Positions 1-9,705 of a stretch of 64,000 nucleotides of DNA are shown here, in pieces; position 1 is the first letter of the stretch, and each line of letters opens with the position of its first letter. The notes beneath the pieces were generated by a model that saw only the letters and a program-made list of their open reading frames with translations, made no database searches and was not told where the DNA came from. The position numbers were made by a program, and so were the translations under genes. Source of the stretch: Nothopassalora personata (lineage: Eukaryota; Ascomycota; Dothideomycetes; Mycosphaerellales; Mycosphaerellaceae); the NCBI GenBank assembly GCA_033816765.1, contig CM066293.1, positions 1,674,001-1,738,000 of the forward strand, read 5' to 3'.

Positions 1-14
1 TTCATCATCAGTGA

Positions 15-833
15 ATGTCGACACTTCCAAGTGATGAAATCTTCGCCACTTCCACATCACACGACAACAACCTACAAGACCAACACGACTGCCACAATGC
101 CATGCTAAACCACACCGCCACGCGAAAAGAATTGCGGCACATGGCTAACTCAGGCTCACCAGAAGATTGCTCACCGGAGAGGACTTCATCAGAAGCACGC
201 CCACGTTCACCATCACCAGCAGAAAGCCCGCCACGCTCCGGCACGCAAACGCCAGCGGCATGTCGACCGCTCTTACGCCGCGCACAAAACACCCGCACAT
301 GGCCGTACCTCCGACAGAGCGACTTTAGTCACCTCGACAATCTATGCGGACAGAAGATCCTCGAGTCTGCCACGCGTTCGCCAACCCATCGTGAGCGATC
401 GCCTTCCTACGACTTACTCTCACCTCTTAAGAACGTGCAAGAAGAGTACCAAGAGGACACTTTCATACCAAAGCCGGCGAAACACGGCCCCAGTGCATTT
501 ACGCCCCTCCGGCAACGACCAACGCCACTGCTGCGAAGGGTGTCGAATGAGGTCCGGCAGCGTGAGCATAGTCTGCGAAGGGAGATCGAGGCGCTACGAA
601 GCCAGCTGAAGGACCAGGAGGAGCAACACATCGAGGATAAGAAGAAGCAGGAGTCAATGATGGTGGAGTTCGCCATGAACCGCATGCTGGAGCTGCAGCG
701 TACTCAGATGATCCTCGGGGCTCGTTATCTTGTTGCGCAAGATATACGGAAGTCAAAGGTTGAGACGTGTGGCAATATTTGGGGGCCAACGCGATCACAA
801 TCTATGTGGGCATTGGAATGTCAATGTCCGTAG
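15..833 (+). CDS. Hypothetical coiled-coil protein
   Basis: Open frame of 272 codons with no family I recognise. The N-terminal 130 residues are Ser/Pro/Arg-rich and look disordered, with SPS and SPTHRERSPS-type patches typical of phosphorylated linkers. Residues about 175-235 are a charged heptad-like helix (RREIEALRSQLKDQEEQ) that should form a coiled coil. The last 30 residues lack character and may be non-coding read-through or an unspliced intron. The ATG lies only 14 bases from the window edge, so the true start could be further upstream. Composition is ordinary for the flank and shows no RIP. Role unknown; a structural or scaffold protein is a guess. Confidence 0.5.
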   Translation: MSTLPSDEIFATSTSHDNNLQDQHDCHNAMLNHTATRKELRHMANSGSPEDCSPERTSSEARPRSPSPAESPPRSGTQTPAACRPLLRRAQNTRTWPYLRQSDFSHLDNLCGQKILESATRSPTHRERSPSYDLLSPLKNVQEEYQEDTFIPKPAKHGPSAFTPLRQRPTPLLRRVSNEVRQREHSLRREIEALRSQLKDQEEQHIEDKKKQESMMVEFAMNRMLELQRTQMILGARYLVAQDIRKSKVETCGNIWGPTRSQSMWALECQCP

Positions 834-944
834 AATGCAAGTGAATGCCTCTTCACAATATACTTCCCACTTCCCGTTTGCATCATCCCCTTTCAACACC
901 ACACACCTCAACAATCGTAGAATAGGGAAGACGCTTCCTCCACT

Positions 945-1442
945 ATGGCCACGTCAGAAGAAATTCCAACACCGCCCTCGCGCTTCCTTGCGCTTCCCGT
1001 GGACACGAGGAACCGCATCTATGGCTACACGCTTCATCACCCGGCGCTGTCAACAGCTTGCGCACGTGCCGGCAGATCCCACGACGACGCGGAGAAATTG
1101 TTGTACGACGCGAGCGTTTCCACCATGGAAGTCACGACTCCCTTCACAATACCTCCCGAATCTGATTCTCTACGGAGCACGTCTATTCGATGTCGTTCAC
1201 TTGCGTATGAGAGGTGCGACTGCTATCCAGAGGGACCTCACCCTCCCTTTCTGCTTCACCTGCCAGCAGATGGTGGTGTTGACAGGGTGGATTTGGGTGC
1301 TCTTGGCCCGTCGCTGTGTGCGAATTCATGGATTTTCCCCTTTACGATTGCGCTTTTCTGGCAGTCTCTGCTCAGTCGTGCTGCGAGGGAGCGGTTGATT
1401 CCTACCAACGGATGTGGACCGCCTTACTCGTACATTATATGA
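945..1442 (+). CDS. Short 2EXR/F-box-like protein, possibly decayed
   Basis: The first 40 residues contain FLALPVDTRNRIYGYTL, the hallmark of the fungal 2EXR/F-box-like family (consensus LPxELRNxIYxYxL), and DAEKLLYDASV resembles the following 'EAxxLLY' helix. After about residue 60 the similarity fades and the protein ends at 165 residues, shorter than the usual 250-400, so a frameshift or missed intron is likely. These proteins are abundant in Dothideomycetes; molecular roles are mostly unknown, and an F-box-like adaptor function is only inferred from the family. A frame starting at 730 overlaps it and looks like a shadow. Confidence 0.45.
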   Translation: MATSEEIPTPPSRFLALPVDTRNRIYGYTLHHPALSTACARAGRSHDDAEKLLYDASVSTMEVTTPFTIPPESDSLRSTSIRCRSLAYERCDCYPEGPHPPFLLHLPADGGVDRVDLGALGPSLCANSWIFPFTIALFWQSLLSRAARERLIPTNGCGPPYSYII

Positions 1443-2020
1443 TGCAACAATACGCTGCGAGGCAATTTTTTGATCGATACATGCTGCATTTGGCATCGAG
1501 TTAAGCGGTCGCTTCTTTGCGTTGAAGGTCACGGCCCCTTCGCGGGTGTGAATTGCTCGGCCTCCAGGATGCAACTCTCGTGAGTTTTGCAGTTCCTGCT
1601 TCATAGCTAAAATTTTCCCTTCGCAATGAGCCGGTCAGATGACAAAACATTGTGTTCACGACGTGACGAGGCAGGAAAGCGCAAAAATTGTGGGCGTCTG
1701 TGTTGCCTCTGACCATTCTTTTAAAGCCGATTGCCCTCCTCTCTTCTTCTTCTTCTTCTTTCTCCTTTTTCTCTCATGCTTTACGTTCTTCTCCCTCTTG
1801 CCGGAGCGGACTCACAGAGACCTCTGGCTGCTGTGTAAGGCACAATTTTTGGTCATAACCTTTCCCATCCCCAACGCGGCACACATCAACCATCCACGAA
1901 ACGCCACGAGCATCTGCCAGTGAGGATCGGTCCGAGGCGGTGTTGGTGACATGATTGAGTGTTGGTGGCGAGAAGATGGAGGATGGATGAGCAAGATAAG
2001 AACCTTGGTTTGCTTCTTGT
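1443..2020. other. Intergenic with a CTT/TTC microsatellite
   Basis: No convincing gene. Positions about 1738-1775 are a pyrimidine-rich run of TTC/CTT repeats. Short open frames on both strands lack conserved motifs. Confidence 0.5.
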
Positions 2021-2632
2021 TCATCGGCAAGTAATTTTTGGAACCTTTCCTGCTGCTTGCAGCAACGATTTTTCATCAAGATCATTGCCGTGTGCAGTGA
2101 CTTGGAGAAGATTTGTCAAATAATTCGACTCGGCCACCACGCCATTCGACGGGCGGCAACAGGGAAGCAATATTTGCGGCATATATGGCTTGAGATTTGA
2201 CGCTGACCAGCTCCTGAGCTTGCCAAGGCTGTTATCTTTGGACGTGCATGGGTTCTCGATCACGATGTCCAAGATTGCAGTACTTGCGTTGGCTGAGATC
2301 GCTGGAAGCCCTGCGAGTCCTTTGGTGATTATCTGGACTGTTGCTTGTCGTTGTAGCGTCAAAGGCCAAGCCAGCCGTGAGTCGTGGTCGTTGAGGAAGT
2401 CCTCATGGGTGTCGTGGCAGGACGAAGAAGGTGACGATGCACGGGAAATGTATGGACCAAGAGAAGGAAGCGTGTCAGGGCACGGACGTGAGAATATGTG
2501 TTCCGGACGCCGGTCACTAAGCGGACTATGTTTGGCGTCGGAGAAGGCCTGGTAGTCGCTGCAAAGCCAATGGAAACACAGTGCGCTCGAGTTGCTGCGA
2601 TTCGAAGAGGAAACTCTAATCAAGTGATTCAT
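2021..2632 (-). pseudogene. Possible relic paralogous to 3358-3758
   Basis: Open frame of 203 codons on the minus strand with no recognised domain. Its middle (QATVQIITKGLAGLPAIS, then ILDIVIENPC) aligns with QLQVDTIIRELVGLPPIS then IIDINIKPPC in the minus-strand relic near 3565-3690. The two are therefore diverged copies of one sequence about 1.3 kb apart. The opposite strand is also open here, so the coding strand is not certain. The N-terminal 90 residues look random. Most likely a decayed duplicate; low confidence that it is expressed. Confidence 0.3.
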
Positions 2633-3357
2633 TTCATACTATGTAGTCAGATCTACGCAGCGCGACTAGGCTGGCTCTATTCAAGTCGCTGTGATTATCG
2701 ACAAGCATGTGCTCGCCAAGTTGCGGAAATACATACGTCCGATCGCCGACGCGACGTCTCCACTTTCCCCGATCATCCGTGCCTACTCATAGGGCGTTTG
2801 TACTACGTACAGAGCTAGCTAAGCGCTCTATGATCATTGCCACTCATTCCGGTCTCTCCTAGTAGCCGTCAAAGCTCACGTTCGTTATCCTACTTCTAGA
2901 GAAGGTCTATGACAATATAGGCACATCATGCATCGCGCACATCAATCGCATCTGCCCTGCCAGAATCGTGACTATGTCTTTGAGGTTTTACCTCCGCCAG
3001 CCTACATACTCTGCAAGGTCTGATCCGCCTCCTGCGCCACGGAGTGCAAATTGTGGGTGCTCAGAATGTGGCTCGCCTTCCTGCGTGAATTCGCGATAGC
3101 ATCCTCAGTGCTGCCATTGCCGAGACCGGTGCAGTAGAGACATGGATCCAGGTCTGGTCCCTCACGAATGGACCTGCAAACAGTCTGGGCAGAAAGGCAG
3201 CACCAGCGCCCTCGATGCCGGCTTGTTGAATCTTCTGCGCCGGCTTATCGGCTCGGTCTTTTACAGCAGTCCAGCGAGAAAGCTCAGTCCTGACGAAGGA
3301 TTATGCGAGCTGCTCAGCGCCCAGTCGTTTGGCGGGTGCAGCCTTCCTGCCTTTGTC
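2633..3357. other. No recognisable gene
   Basis: A few short frames on both strands, none with recognisable motifs. Base composition resembles the flanks; no RIP signature. Confidence 0.4.
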
Positions 3358-3758
3358 TCACAAGTCGACAGTGACCTCTACACCACGGCCCAGCCGTGTC
3401 AACGGCCAGACCATCTTGTGAGAGCCGTCGAGACTGAAGACTCCGTCAGCTGCGTGGACTCGGACTGACAGCTTCTCAATATTCGTGGCCTGGTATTGAG
3501 AGGCGATGAGATAGAGCTTTCTGTTGATGAGCTCGCTCGACTCTCCGGTTTTCTCTTCCAAGCTGGAACCGCGCATGGCGGCTTGATGTTGATGTCAATT
3601 ATGACGTGCGTCGACTTCTCGGATATTGGAGGCAACCCGACCAGTTCCCTGATGATGGTGTCGACTTGCAGCTGCCGAGGTGCGCTATTGCCGAACTGAA
3701 TGGTCGTCTTTCGCTTTCCGTAGAAGCAGGCGCACTTTGGACTAGTACACCCGGTCAA
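3358..3758 (-). pseudogene. Frameshifted relic, paralogue of 2021-2632
   Basis: Two overlapping minus-strand frames seem to form one decayed gene. The upstream frame carries QLQVDTIIRELVGLPPIS and IIDINIKPPC. Near 3570 sense switches to a frame reading LINRKLYLIASQYQATNIEK and ending GRGVEVTVDL at 3358. No GT-AG intron explains the switch, so a small indel is likely. The upstream half matches the relic at 2021-2632. The beta-rich style resembles C-terminal parts of small 2EXR-type proteins, but I cannot assign the family firmly. Confidence 0.35.
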
Positions 3759-4400
3759 GAGCTCTCCTTGAAAGTTCTCGTTGGAGCAGATACGGACCAG
3801 ATGAACGCCGCCTAAGGATACTGTTTCGTCGAGGAATGATGACGCCTAGGTGCAGGCATCCGACACGCCCGCAAACGCAGCACAAAGAGGGAGTGCAACA
3901 TGCTGCGGTATATACGCATCCCTTCCCCTCCGCGCTGCACTAGCTGATACTCTGTGACAATAAAACTTATTCGACTTGCCTGTCGACTTCCTCGCGACCA
4001 TCCCGAATCTTCTATACCCTCCGGCGATCTTATACATGCATAACCCGTTTGTCGTGAACTTTTGAGCCCCCTGCCGTTGATGACAGTGCTGAGTGTGGAA
4101 AATCCACTTCTTCGAATGATGCTCACGCAGCGGTCGAGTGTGACGATGCGTCGTACGAGCAGTGAATGGGCGCTTTGGTGTCGTGAGTTGGTCCTTCACC
4201 TTATACTTCCCTTTCGCGTCCTTGACCTCTCTGTCTACGCAGAACCACCGACCATGTTTCTTCAACCAGGCAAACTACCTCTACGTTTCATCCATCCATT
4301 TGATCAACCAAGGCATACAGATCTCAGCTCACATCCACATCCACATCGATTTCGGATCAGCTTCGAGGCTGCGAGAACTGTAGACATACCTCCCATCAAC
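3759..4400. other. No recognisable gene
   Basis: Upstream region of the gene at 4401. Short frames only; a CACATCCA-type repeat occurs just before the start codon region (about 4325-4345). Confidence 0.4.
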
Positions 4401-4880
4401 ATGGCCGAGAACAGCGGAGCTGAAGTCGAACGTAGCAAGCTGTATGACCGGTGTAGCCTCAAGAAACTCCAGTCGATCGTCAAGTCCAGAGGCAGAAAAG
4501 CCACAGATGCCATCGACACTGCTGCCGAAGCCCGGGCTTGGCTCCAGGCGCAGGAGCAAAAGGACGTCTTTCGCTTCACGGACTTCTCCGCTGAGCTGAG
4601 ATTGGGCGTTAAGAGCTGCCTGCGTGGGATCCAGAATGTCCCTCCACAGATCCTGCGCGTATCGATTCAAATCAACAACAAGGCTTCGCCCATCCTCGAG
4701 AAGACCATTGCGGACGGCGGCATCCGGGTAGTCCGCCTCTGTACTAACCATGACCGCGACGGCGACTGTTATCAGAGCCTGGGTGGTAGGACATTTCGCT
4801 CAAATTCAGGCGCTGGCGAATGTCTAACATGTCTGGGGACCACCGGTCGGCCACTGTGTACGGTTAGTGACGTTAGGTAG
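4401..4880 (+). CDS. Small SAP-like/2EXR F-box-like protein
   Basis: The ATG at 4401 is preferred over the longer frame from 4062 because the family motifs start right after it. Residues 12-35 (YDRCSLKKLQSIVKSRGRK) resemble a SAP-type helix pair. FRFTDFSAELRLGV at about 57-70 is the 2EXR/F-box-like signature, followed by PPQILRVSIQINNKASPILE, the usual 'ILRxSKQINxEAxxIL' helix. The protein stops at 159 residues, about half the family length, so it may be a truncated copy or need an unrecognised intron. It belongs to the same family as the minus-strand gene at 5166-5767. Function unknown. Confidence 0.5.
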   Translation: MAENSGAEVERSKLYDRCSLKKLQSIVKSRGRKATDAIDTAAEARAWLQAQEQKDVFRFTDFSAELRLGVKSCLRGIQNVPPQILRVSIQINNKASPILEKTIADGGIRVVRLCTNHDRDGDCYQSLGGRTFRSNSGAGECLTCLGTTGRPLCTVSDVR

Positions 4881-5165
4881 GCATTTACGGGCAGCTCAGT
4901 CCTGATCTTGGCGTTGCCGCTCCTCGAGTCCGATCTTCTTACCGTTCAAGTCTATACTGAACCCACTAAATAAGTTACTGCTGGGCGAATGCGACAATCA
5001 CTTAGAGCCGACGATTTTAAGCCATCAAGCTTGAGGTGATGTGCACTAGTGTTCTTCATCTCACTACTGCTCTGACTCAGGACGGTGGAGATGCAAGTGG
5101 CGCAAAACGTGTACTTGGGTCTGTGGAAGACGGCGCTTTGACCACTCACGTAGTTCGGCTGATGT
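4881..5165. other. Intergenic, no gene seen
   Basis: Between the converging 2EXR-like genes; no motif found. Confidence 0.4.
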
Positions 5166-5767
5166 TCATACAACAAGTATGAGACAAGAATCAGGAGAGT
5201 GACGATTGGCAACAGGAAGAGTCCGTTGCGCTCGATCTAGACCATCAGAAAGCCCAATGCCACCATGATGAAGGGTCGTGTGGCCGTTGCTAGGATGTCT
5301 TGTGGACTCAGCACAGATGGCGAGAGGCATGACTGTCTCCTTGTACAGGATGTCTTGAGCTTCGGCATTGATCTGCTTCGTGGTCTGCAAGATCTGCTTC
5401 GTGGTCAGTCAGATAGCTCCTCAAGATGGAGCAACTTGCGTTGGAGATTTTCATGTCATTTACCGCGAGATTGGATGGAGCCGACAAAAGAAGCTCACGA
5501 TACACGTGCAGACGCAGCTCCGTGGGAAGGTCCATGAAACGAAAAGTAGCCAGCTGGTCAATCTCCTCGAGCTTCGCGATGCATAATCTCTTCGATATGC
5601 TGGTCGTCCAGAGTGTGATGAGATCCTTAGAGTCATGAATAGCGCGATTCTTGATGAAGGCGCGGAATTCCTGTGCAAAGATTAGTTGACTATCAAGCGG
5701 GTGACGGTACCGCGTGACCTACCTCAATACTGTAGCTCTCGTAGAGGGTCTTCTTGGTGGTGGTCAT
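5166..5767 (-). CDS. 2EXR/F-box-like protein, proposed 3 exons
   Basis: Proposed exons 5723-5767, 5464-5670 and 5166-5384 (156 residues). Intron 1 (5671-5722, 52 nt) is clear: GTAGGT donor, CTAAT branch, TTTGCACAG acceptor. Exon 2 gives FRFMDLPTELRLHVYRELLL, the family signature; exon 3 gives TTKQINAEAQDILYKE. Intron 2 (5385-5463, 79 nt: GTAAAT donor, CTGAC, TTGCAG acceptor) keeps frame. The alternative is a frameshift: CSILR directly upstream of TTKQIN would be continuous family sequence if about 34 nt were removed, and a 16-bp repeat (GATCTGCTTCGTGGTC at 5370 and 5391) lies exactly there. So it may be a recently broken gene. Function unknown. Confidence 0.5.
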
Positions 5768-5987
5768 GTTGTCGATACTACTATGTTGTTGGTAGTGGTG
5801 TATTTGGTGTTTTATGGTGGCCGTTGCACGAGTAGGCTCTTGTAACGTGATGGTATTGATAGTGTTGGTGGTGAGTCATGGTACAGAAAGTGATGTCCAA
5901 TTGTCGACGCCCTTGTGTAGTTTTGAGTGCAAACGCCGATAGAGCTTGCATTCACTCCACCTGCCTCACTTCCAAAAGTATTCTCCT
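5768..5987. promoter_or_regulatory. Intergenic upstream of the 2EXR-like gene
   Basis: Short spacer between COQ9 (its 3' side) and the minus-strand 2EXR-like gene; GTGGTGTAT-like direct repeats near 5790-5880. No defined motif. Confidence 0.3.
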
Positions 5988-6728
5988 TCATATCCTCACG
6001 CCCTTACTTCTCAACAGGTTCACCACACTCCCCGCCTGAAAACTGGCCCACTCAACAGTACTCCCCACAGCACCACCCACAACCCTAACCTCCTCCAACC
6101 GTCTATCCAGAAACTCTTCCGTATCCCTGAACTCCGTACTCTGATCCGTCGTCTGAAAGATCTCAGTCGCAGCATAAACCCCACTCAAGCTTGCCCTCTT
6201 GGTATACCAGCTGCTATCCACACTGACATCCCCCGCCAGAAACCACATCTCATCACTCAACGCCGCCAACTCTTTCAGGCTCCTTGGGATGTGCTCCGCT
6301 AGCGACATGAGGCCCAATGCTTCCTGCCACTTCCCCACCACCCCAGCATCGACATTACCACGGAGGCGTTCAAGGATCAGTGAGCGGACTTTGCGGCCTA
6401 CACCCATTCCCTCGGGAAAGTGGATGCGGTCTTTCAGGCCAAGGCGTTGCGTGACTAGATGGTAGAGGACGAGATCGAAGGTGCCGTTGGGGAAGAGGTT
6501 TGTGGATATGTCGAGGTATCCGTTCTCTTTGGCACCCAGTATAAGGGACTGCTGAGTGAAGCCATGGGTGGGGACGTGGCGGAGGGCGGAGGAGAGGATG
6601 GCAGATTCTGTTGCACGGTATGGTGGTGGTTCGGTGTATTCGTAGGAGTGGTACGATGCGCGGGAGGCTGTCTGCAGAAGGAGTGGGCGCAGGGCTGGGG
6701 GTGTGCGGAGGAGGCCGCGCAGGGCCAT
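5988..6728 (-). CDS. COQ9: COQ9, mitochondrial ubiquinone biosynthesis protein
   Basis: COQ9 is a lipid-binding protein of the mitochondrial matrix that supports COQ7 in hydroxylating demethoxy-ubiquinone within the CoQ-synthesis complex (family knowledge). The 246-residue frame is intronless and of normal length. Residues 1-35 are Arg/Leu/Ser-rich without acids, a typical mitochondrial presequence. The conserved N-terminal helix-turn-helix-like part follows (ILSSALRHVPTHGFTQQSL, then GYLDIS and LFPNGTFDLVLYHL). The C-terminal half has DEMWFLAGDVSVDSSWYTKR, the region that forms the lipid pocket, and SLSGVYAATEIFQTTDQS. The start at 6728 is the only ATG that gives the presequence. No lesions seen; presumed functional. 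Confidence 0.93.
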   Translation of the reverse strand: MALRGLLRTPPALRPLLLQTASRASYHSYEYTEPPPYRATESAILSSALRHVPTHGFTQQSLILGAKENGYLDISTNLFPNGTFDLVLYHLVTQRLGLKDRIHFPEGMGVGRKVRSLILERLRGNVDAGVVGKWQEALGLMSLAEHIPRSLKELAALSDEMWFLAGDVSVDSSWYTKRASLSGVYAATEIFQTTDQSTEFRDTEEFLDRRLEEVRVVGGAVGSTVEWASFQAGSVVNLLRSKGVRI

Positions 6729-8375
6729 TATTGGGGCTGTACGTGTGAAAGGCGTATCGTGTTTGGTGTGAAGCCTGGGTGGTTGTGTGTGACTTCAGCT
6801 CAGACAAAAGCCAATGTGAGCGTCGTGAGCTCTCGTTCGACGAGGTGTGCTCGGTACTAGCCAATGTCCTACACTTGCGCAATGCCGAATGGTATTGACT
6901 CGTGTGAAGCCCTTAATTCAATCTAGCGTTCCAGATAACTGACGGGAGCTTGTTCAAATCGTTGCTGGACGTCGCATCAAATGTTGATGAGGGTCGAATG
7001 ATTTGGTTGAGTGCTTGATTGGCGTGATCTGGTCAGAGGCCGTGCAAGTAGTTATTCTGTATGCGAAATTGATAGGTGATAATGGTCGTGGTCATGTACG
7101 GCGCGATGCAAGATGGAGTTGATCTGCTCTGTACTGATTGGATGAAGGCTAGAGCGCGCTAGTGAATGATCCCTGTGACGAGCACTGTCCCGTTGGCCGT
7201 TTCGCTTCTTCTCTCTCGTCACTACTCAACTTTGAACAGGTCAACACATCGACCTTATACGACAACACGGTCGATACCCTTAGTGCACGAGACAGCGAGG
7301 GGAGTACGGTCTTTTTGTACATGATCTTCTACACCTTAAATCGACTATCTCCCTTCTACATTATGATGCAGCTACCTTCTTTGACCCACGATAGCACTGC
7401 TACGGCTGATGCATGCTCCTGTCCCGCCCAAGGTAGGAGCGATATGACTCGGGCGGTGCAAGCAGCTCAAATTCCCACAGGATCAACGTAAAGAACGTCC
7501 GAGATTCAGCTCGGCCAGCTTACGACCTGTGCACAATATCAGTACGCCTGTAGTATGCAGTTGCTAAAGTCCGACTTACCGAAACATCCCATTAGGCCAT
7601 CACTGAAGGGCTGGAATGGACCGGCCTTCTAATCGTATGTCACTTGTCCCTTCTCGTCTGTGACGAGCCAGCGTTCTGGCACAAATTGGCTGACGCCGGC
7701 CTCATCCCACATCCCGGCGATGTCACTTGCTTTGATGGACTGGGCGGATCGCCGACTCTCGTCAAAGAAATGGAAGAGTTTCAAAAGACGTTTTGCCCCT
7801 TATTTTAAAAAGTTACCTTGTTCAGTAAAATATTAAAAGTAGAAGAAAAAAGTTGGAATTTTGATATCTCTTCATAGATAGTAAATATTTGCATCACGAC
7901 AGGCCACCATCAACGACCAGAGCTCCAGGTTATCGCGAAAGAAACTTGTGTGGGAGCGACAATACCTTCCTCGTTCAAGCTCGCATTTCGAAAATCTACG
8001 CCATAACTCCTCGGATCTTCGGAAGATGGCTGAATTGCGCCCTAGCGTGTCATCAGAAGGAGATACCATAAGCACATTACCAAGACACTGCTGTAGGTTA
8101 ACAGGGACTCCGCTAAAAATGTGCTTATGGCCAAGGGCTGAGCTTCCTCTTGACATCGCATTGTCTTACAATGGCTTAGCGGTATGGCGGTTCGGCAGTC
8201 ACATCCCAGCAACAGATCTGCGGAGGCCGGTACACAGTAGAGATGTCATGTGGTGCGAAGAGTGTCCGTCGTCTGCCTGATCGTCTTCGGCGCTGTCACG
8301 CTTGGCATCTTCGTCCTCACGCAGTGGAAAGTGGCACGCTACCAGATCATGCATCTGGTTCTCCTCTCCAATCGC
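6729..8375. other. Gene-poor stretch upstream of COQ9
   Basis: Holds the COQ9 promoter side, then short frames on both strands without motifs. Positions about 7795-7880 are AT-rich (TATTTTAAAA, TAAAATATTAAAA). I see no gene I can support. Confidence 0.4.
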
Positions 8376-8858
8376 TCAAAAATTGGGAGCCTTGCTGTCA
8401 CTTTCGCTCCTGGATGGTTCTTCATGGCGGTCTTCTACTTCAGGCCTCTCTACTTCCGGGCTGGGCTGGGCTGGGCGCGAATGCTTTACTCTTGGGAGAG
8501 TACCTCTTGCCTGCTTTCTACCATTCTCAGGGCTAGAGGTGATGGTTGACTCTGGAGGCAGTGCACGTCTGCGAGAACCACTTTCCCTTGCAATTTGACG
8601 ACTTCCTTTGAGATGTTTCAGCGAACGTGATATCGTCGCCACGTGGACATCGTAGCAGAATAAAGAACAGCCATGAGCAAACAACACGGCATTGTATGCG
8701 GGATCTCTCGGCAAACCGATCTTCCACTCGGCAGCGATTCGCCGCATTTCAATACCAACTGTGCCAAGGCTCCCCAGCCCAGTACCAAGACCGCGGTTCG
8801 TAAATGGTGACGTAATGTCGTCATTCCTCTCACGCGCCAGCCAAGCAAAAGACCGCAA
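8376..8858 (-). CDS. Doubtful hypothetical ORF
   Basis: Open for 160 codons with an ATG at 8858. The N-terminal half has GLGTGLGSLGTVGIEMRRI and a Cys/His-containing hydrophobic patch; the C-terminal half is Arg/Ser/Glu/Pro-rich and looks disordered. No family recognised. A hydrophobic plus-strand frame overlaps (8250-8549, GTG start only), so strand assignment is uncertain. Could be chance. Confidence 0.2.
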   Translation of the reverse strand: MRSFAWLARERNDDITSPFTNRGLGTGLGSLGTVGIEMRRIAAEWKIGLPRDPAYNAVLFAHGCSLFCYDVHVATISRSLKHLKGSRQIARESGSRRRALPPESTITSSPENGRKQARGTLPRVKHSRPAQPSPEVERPEVEDRHEEPSRSESDSKAPNF

Positions 8859-8879
8859 GTAGGTAGGCAGGCAGAGTCG

Positions 8880-9017
8880 AGGATAAAGTAACGACCCGTA
8901 CTAAACTTCCTCGTACCTCCTCGTACCTCCTCGTAAACTAGCAATCAACCACTCCACCTCTCTCGCAAATATACCTTCTCAGCATCTTCCCGGGGACTTC
9001 TGCGACACTCGAAAAAC
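8880..9017 (+). promoter_or_regulatory. 5' region of the RCR-family gene
   Basis: Three tandem CTCCTCGTA-type units at 8902-8935 followed by a pyrimidine-rich leader (CACCTCTCTCGCAAATATACC), the usual context of fungal transcription starts. No TATA box is obvious. Confidence 0.3.
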
Positions 9018-9525
9018 ATGGCACCTGTTCTGGAGACCGTCGCGCACCTTGCGACACGCGCGCTGGAGTCGCGTCAGACGCGCTGCTACAACACCATCTA
9101 TGGACGTCGCTGTACCTACAACAGATGGGGTGGCTGGGGTCGATGGGTTCTCCTTGGTGTAATCCTGCTTCTGGCAGTCCTGATCTTCTTCCTCTTCGCG
9201 TAAGTTCACGCGGCCCACGTCCCCAGCGCGTCGAATGCGACTGACGTCTGTTGCCAGCTGCATGACCGCACGTCGTCGTCGCAAGGTCGGTCAAAAGCCA
9301 TTCATGGGCACAGGCTGGGCGGTTCCCGCCAGTCAGAAGTACACGGGAGCTCCGATGCAGCAGAACTACCAGAACACCCCACCGCAGTATGGACAGAATG
9401 CCGGCTATTACGGCGGCAATCAGTATGGAAACAACACCCAGTATCAACCACCAGCCGGAGCACCTCCCCAGTCGAATGGACAGTATGCGCCGCCGAGTGG
9501 ACCACCTCCTGCGCACGTCAGGTAG
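9018..9525 (+). CDS. RCR-family membrane protein (Congo red resistance/chitin deposition)
   Basis: Two exons, 9018-9199 and 9258-9525, give 149 residues. The 58-nt intron has a GTAAGT donor, CTGAC branch and TTGCCAG acceptor, and removes an in-frame TAA at 9201. The N-terminal part has paired cysteines (RCYNTIYGRRCTYNRWGGW), then one membrane segment (VLLGVILLLAVLIFFLFA, about 43-61), a basic cytosolic anchor (MTARRRRKVGQKP) and a Pro/Gln/Tyr-rich tail. This order is that of the RCR family (Rcr1/Rcr2 of yeast), single-pass proteins of the endomembrane system that affect chitin deposition and nutrient-transporter traffic. TPPQYG contains a PPxY motif, in yeast bound by the ubiquitin ligase Rsp5, so ubiquitin-dependent sorting is likely. 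It converges with the MFS gene, with 180 bp between stop codons. Confidence 0.85.
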
Positions 9526-9705
9526 ATACGCCGAGCGACGATGAGCCAGACATCTGCGAGAAACAGTTTAGGTTGCAGGAGTTACCGGACATGGCTTTCA
9601 TGGGAGGAGATCAAGTGAGCACAGCGCTGCTATGCATGATGATGAAACACGACGATACCCTGCAGTACAAGAAGCGCACCGAGTAATTGTTGAAACAGCA
9701 AGACA

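Noticed and set aside
730..1398. 222-codon plus-strand frame
   Set aside because: Overlaps the 2EXR-like gene in another frame; Arg/Pro/Ser-rich with no motif, so a shadow.
2190..2555. Plus-strand frame opposite the relic at 2021-2632
   Set aside because: Resembles the plus strand at 3496-3699 only because the whole sequence is duplicated; the minus-strand reading conserves residues better.
6370..6882. 170-codon minus-strand frame over COQ9
   Set aside because: Lies out of frame over the clear COQ9 gene; His/Pro/Arg-rich composition of a shadow.
8250..8549. Hydrophobic plus-strand frame that could be a membrane protein
   Set aside because: No ATG at its start, no family similarity, overlaps an equally weak minus-strand frame.
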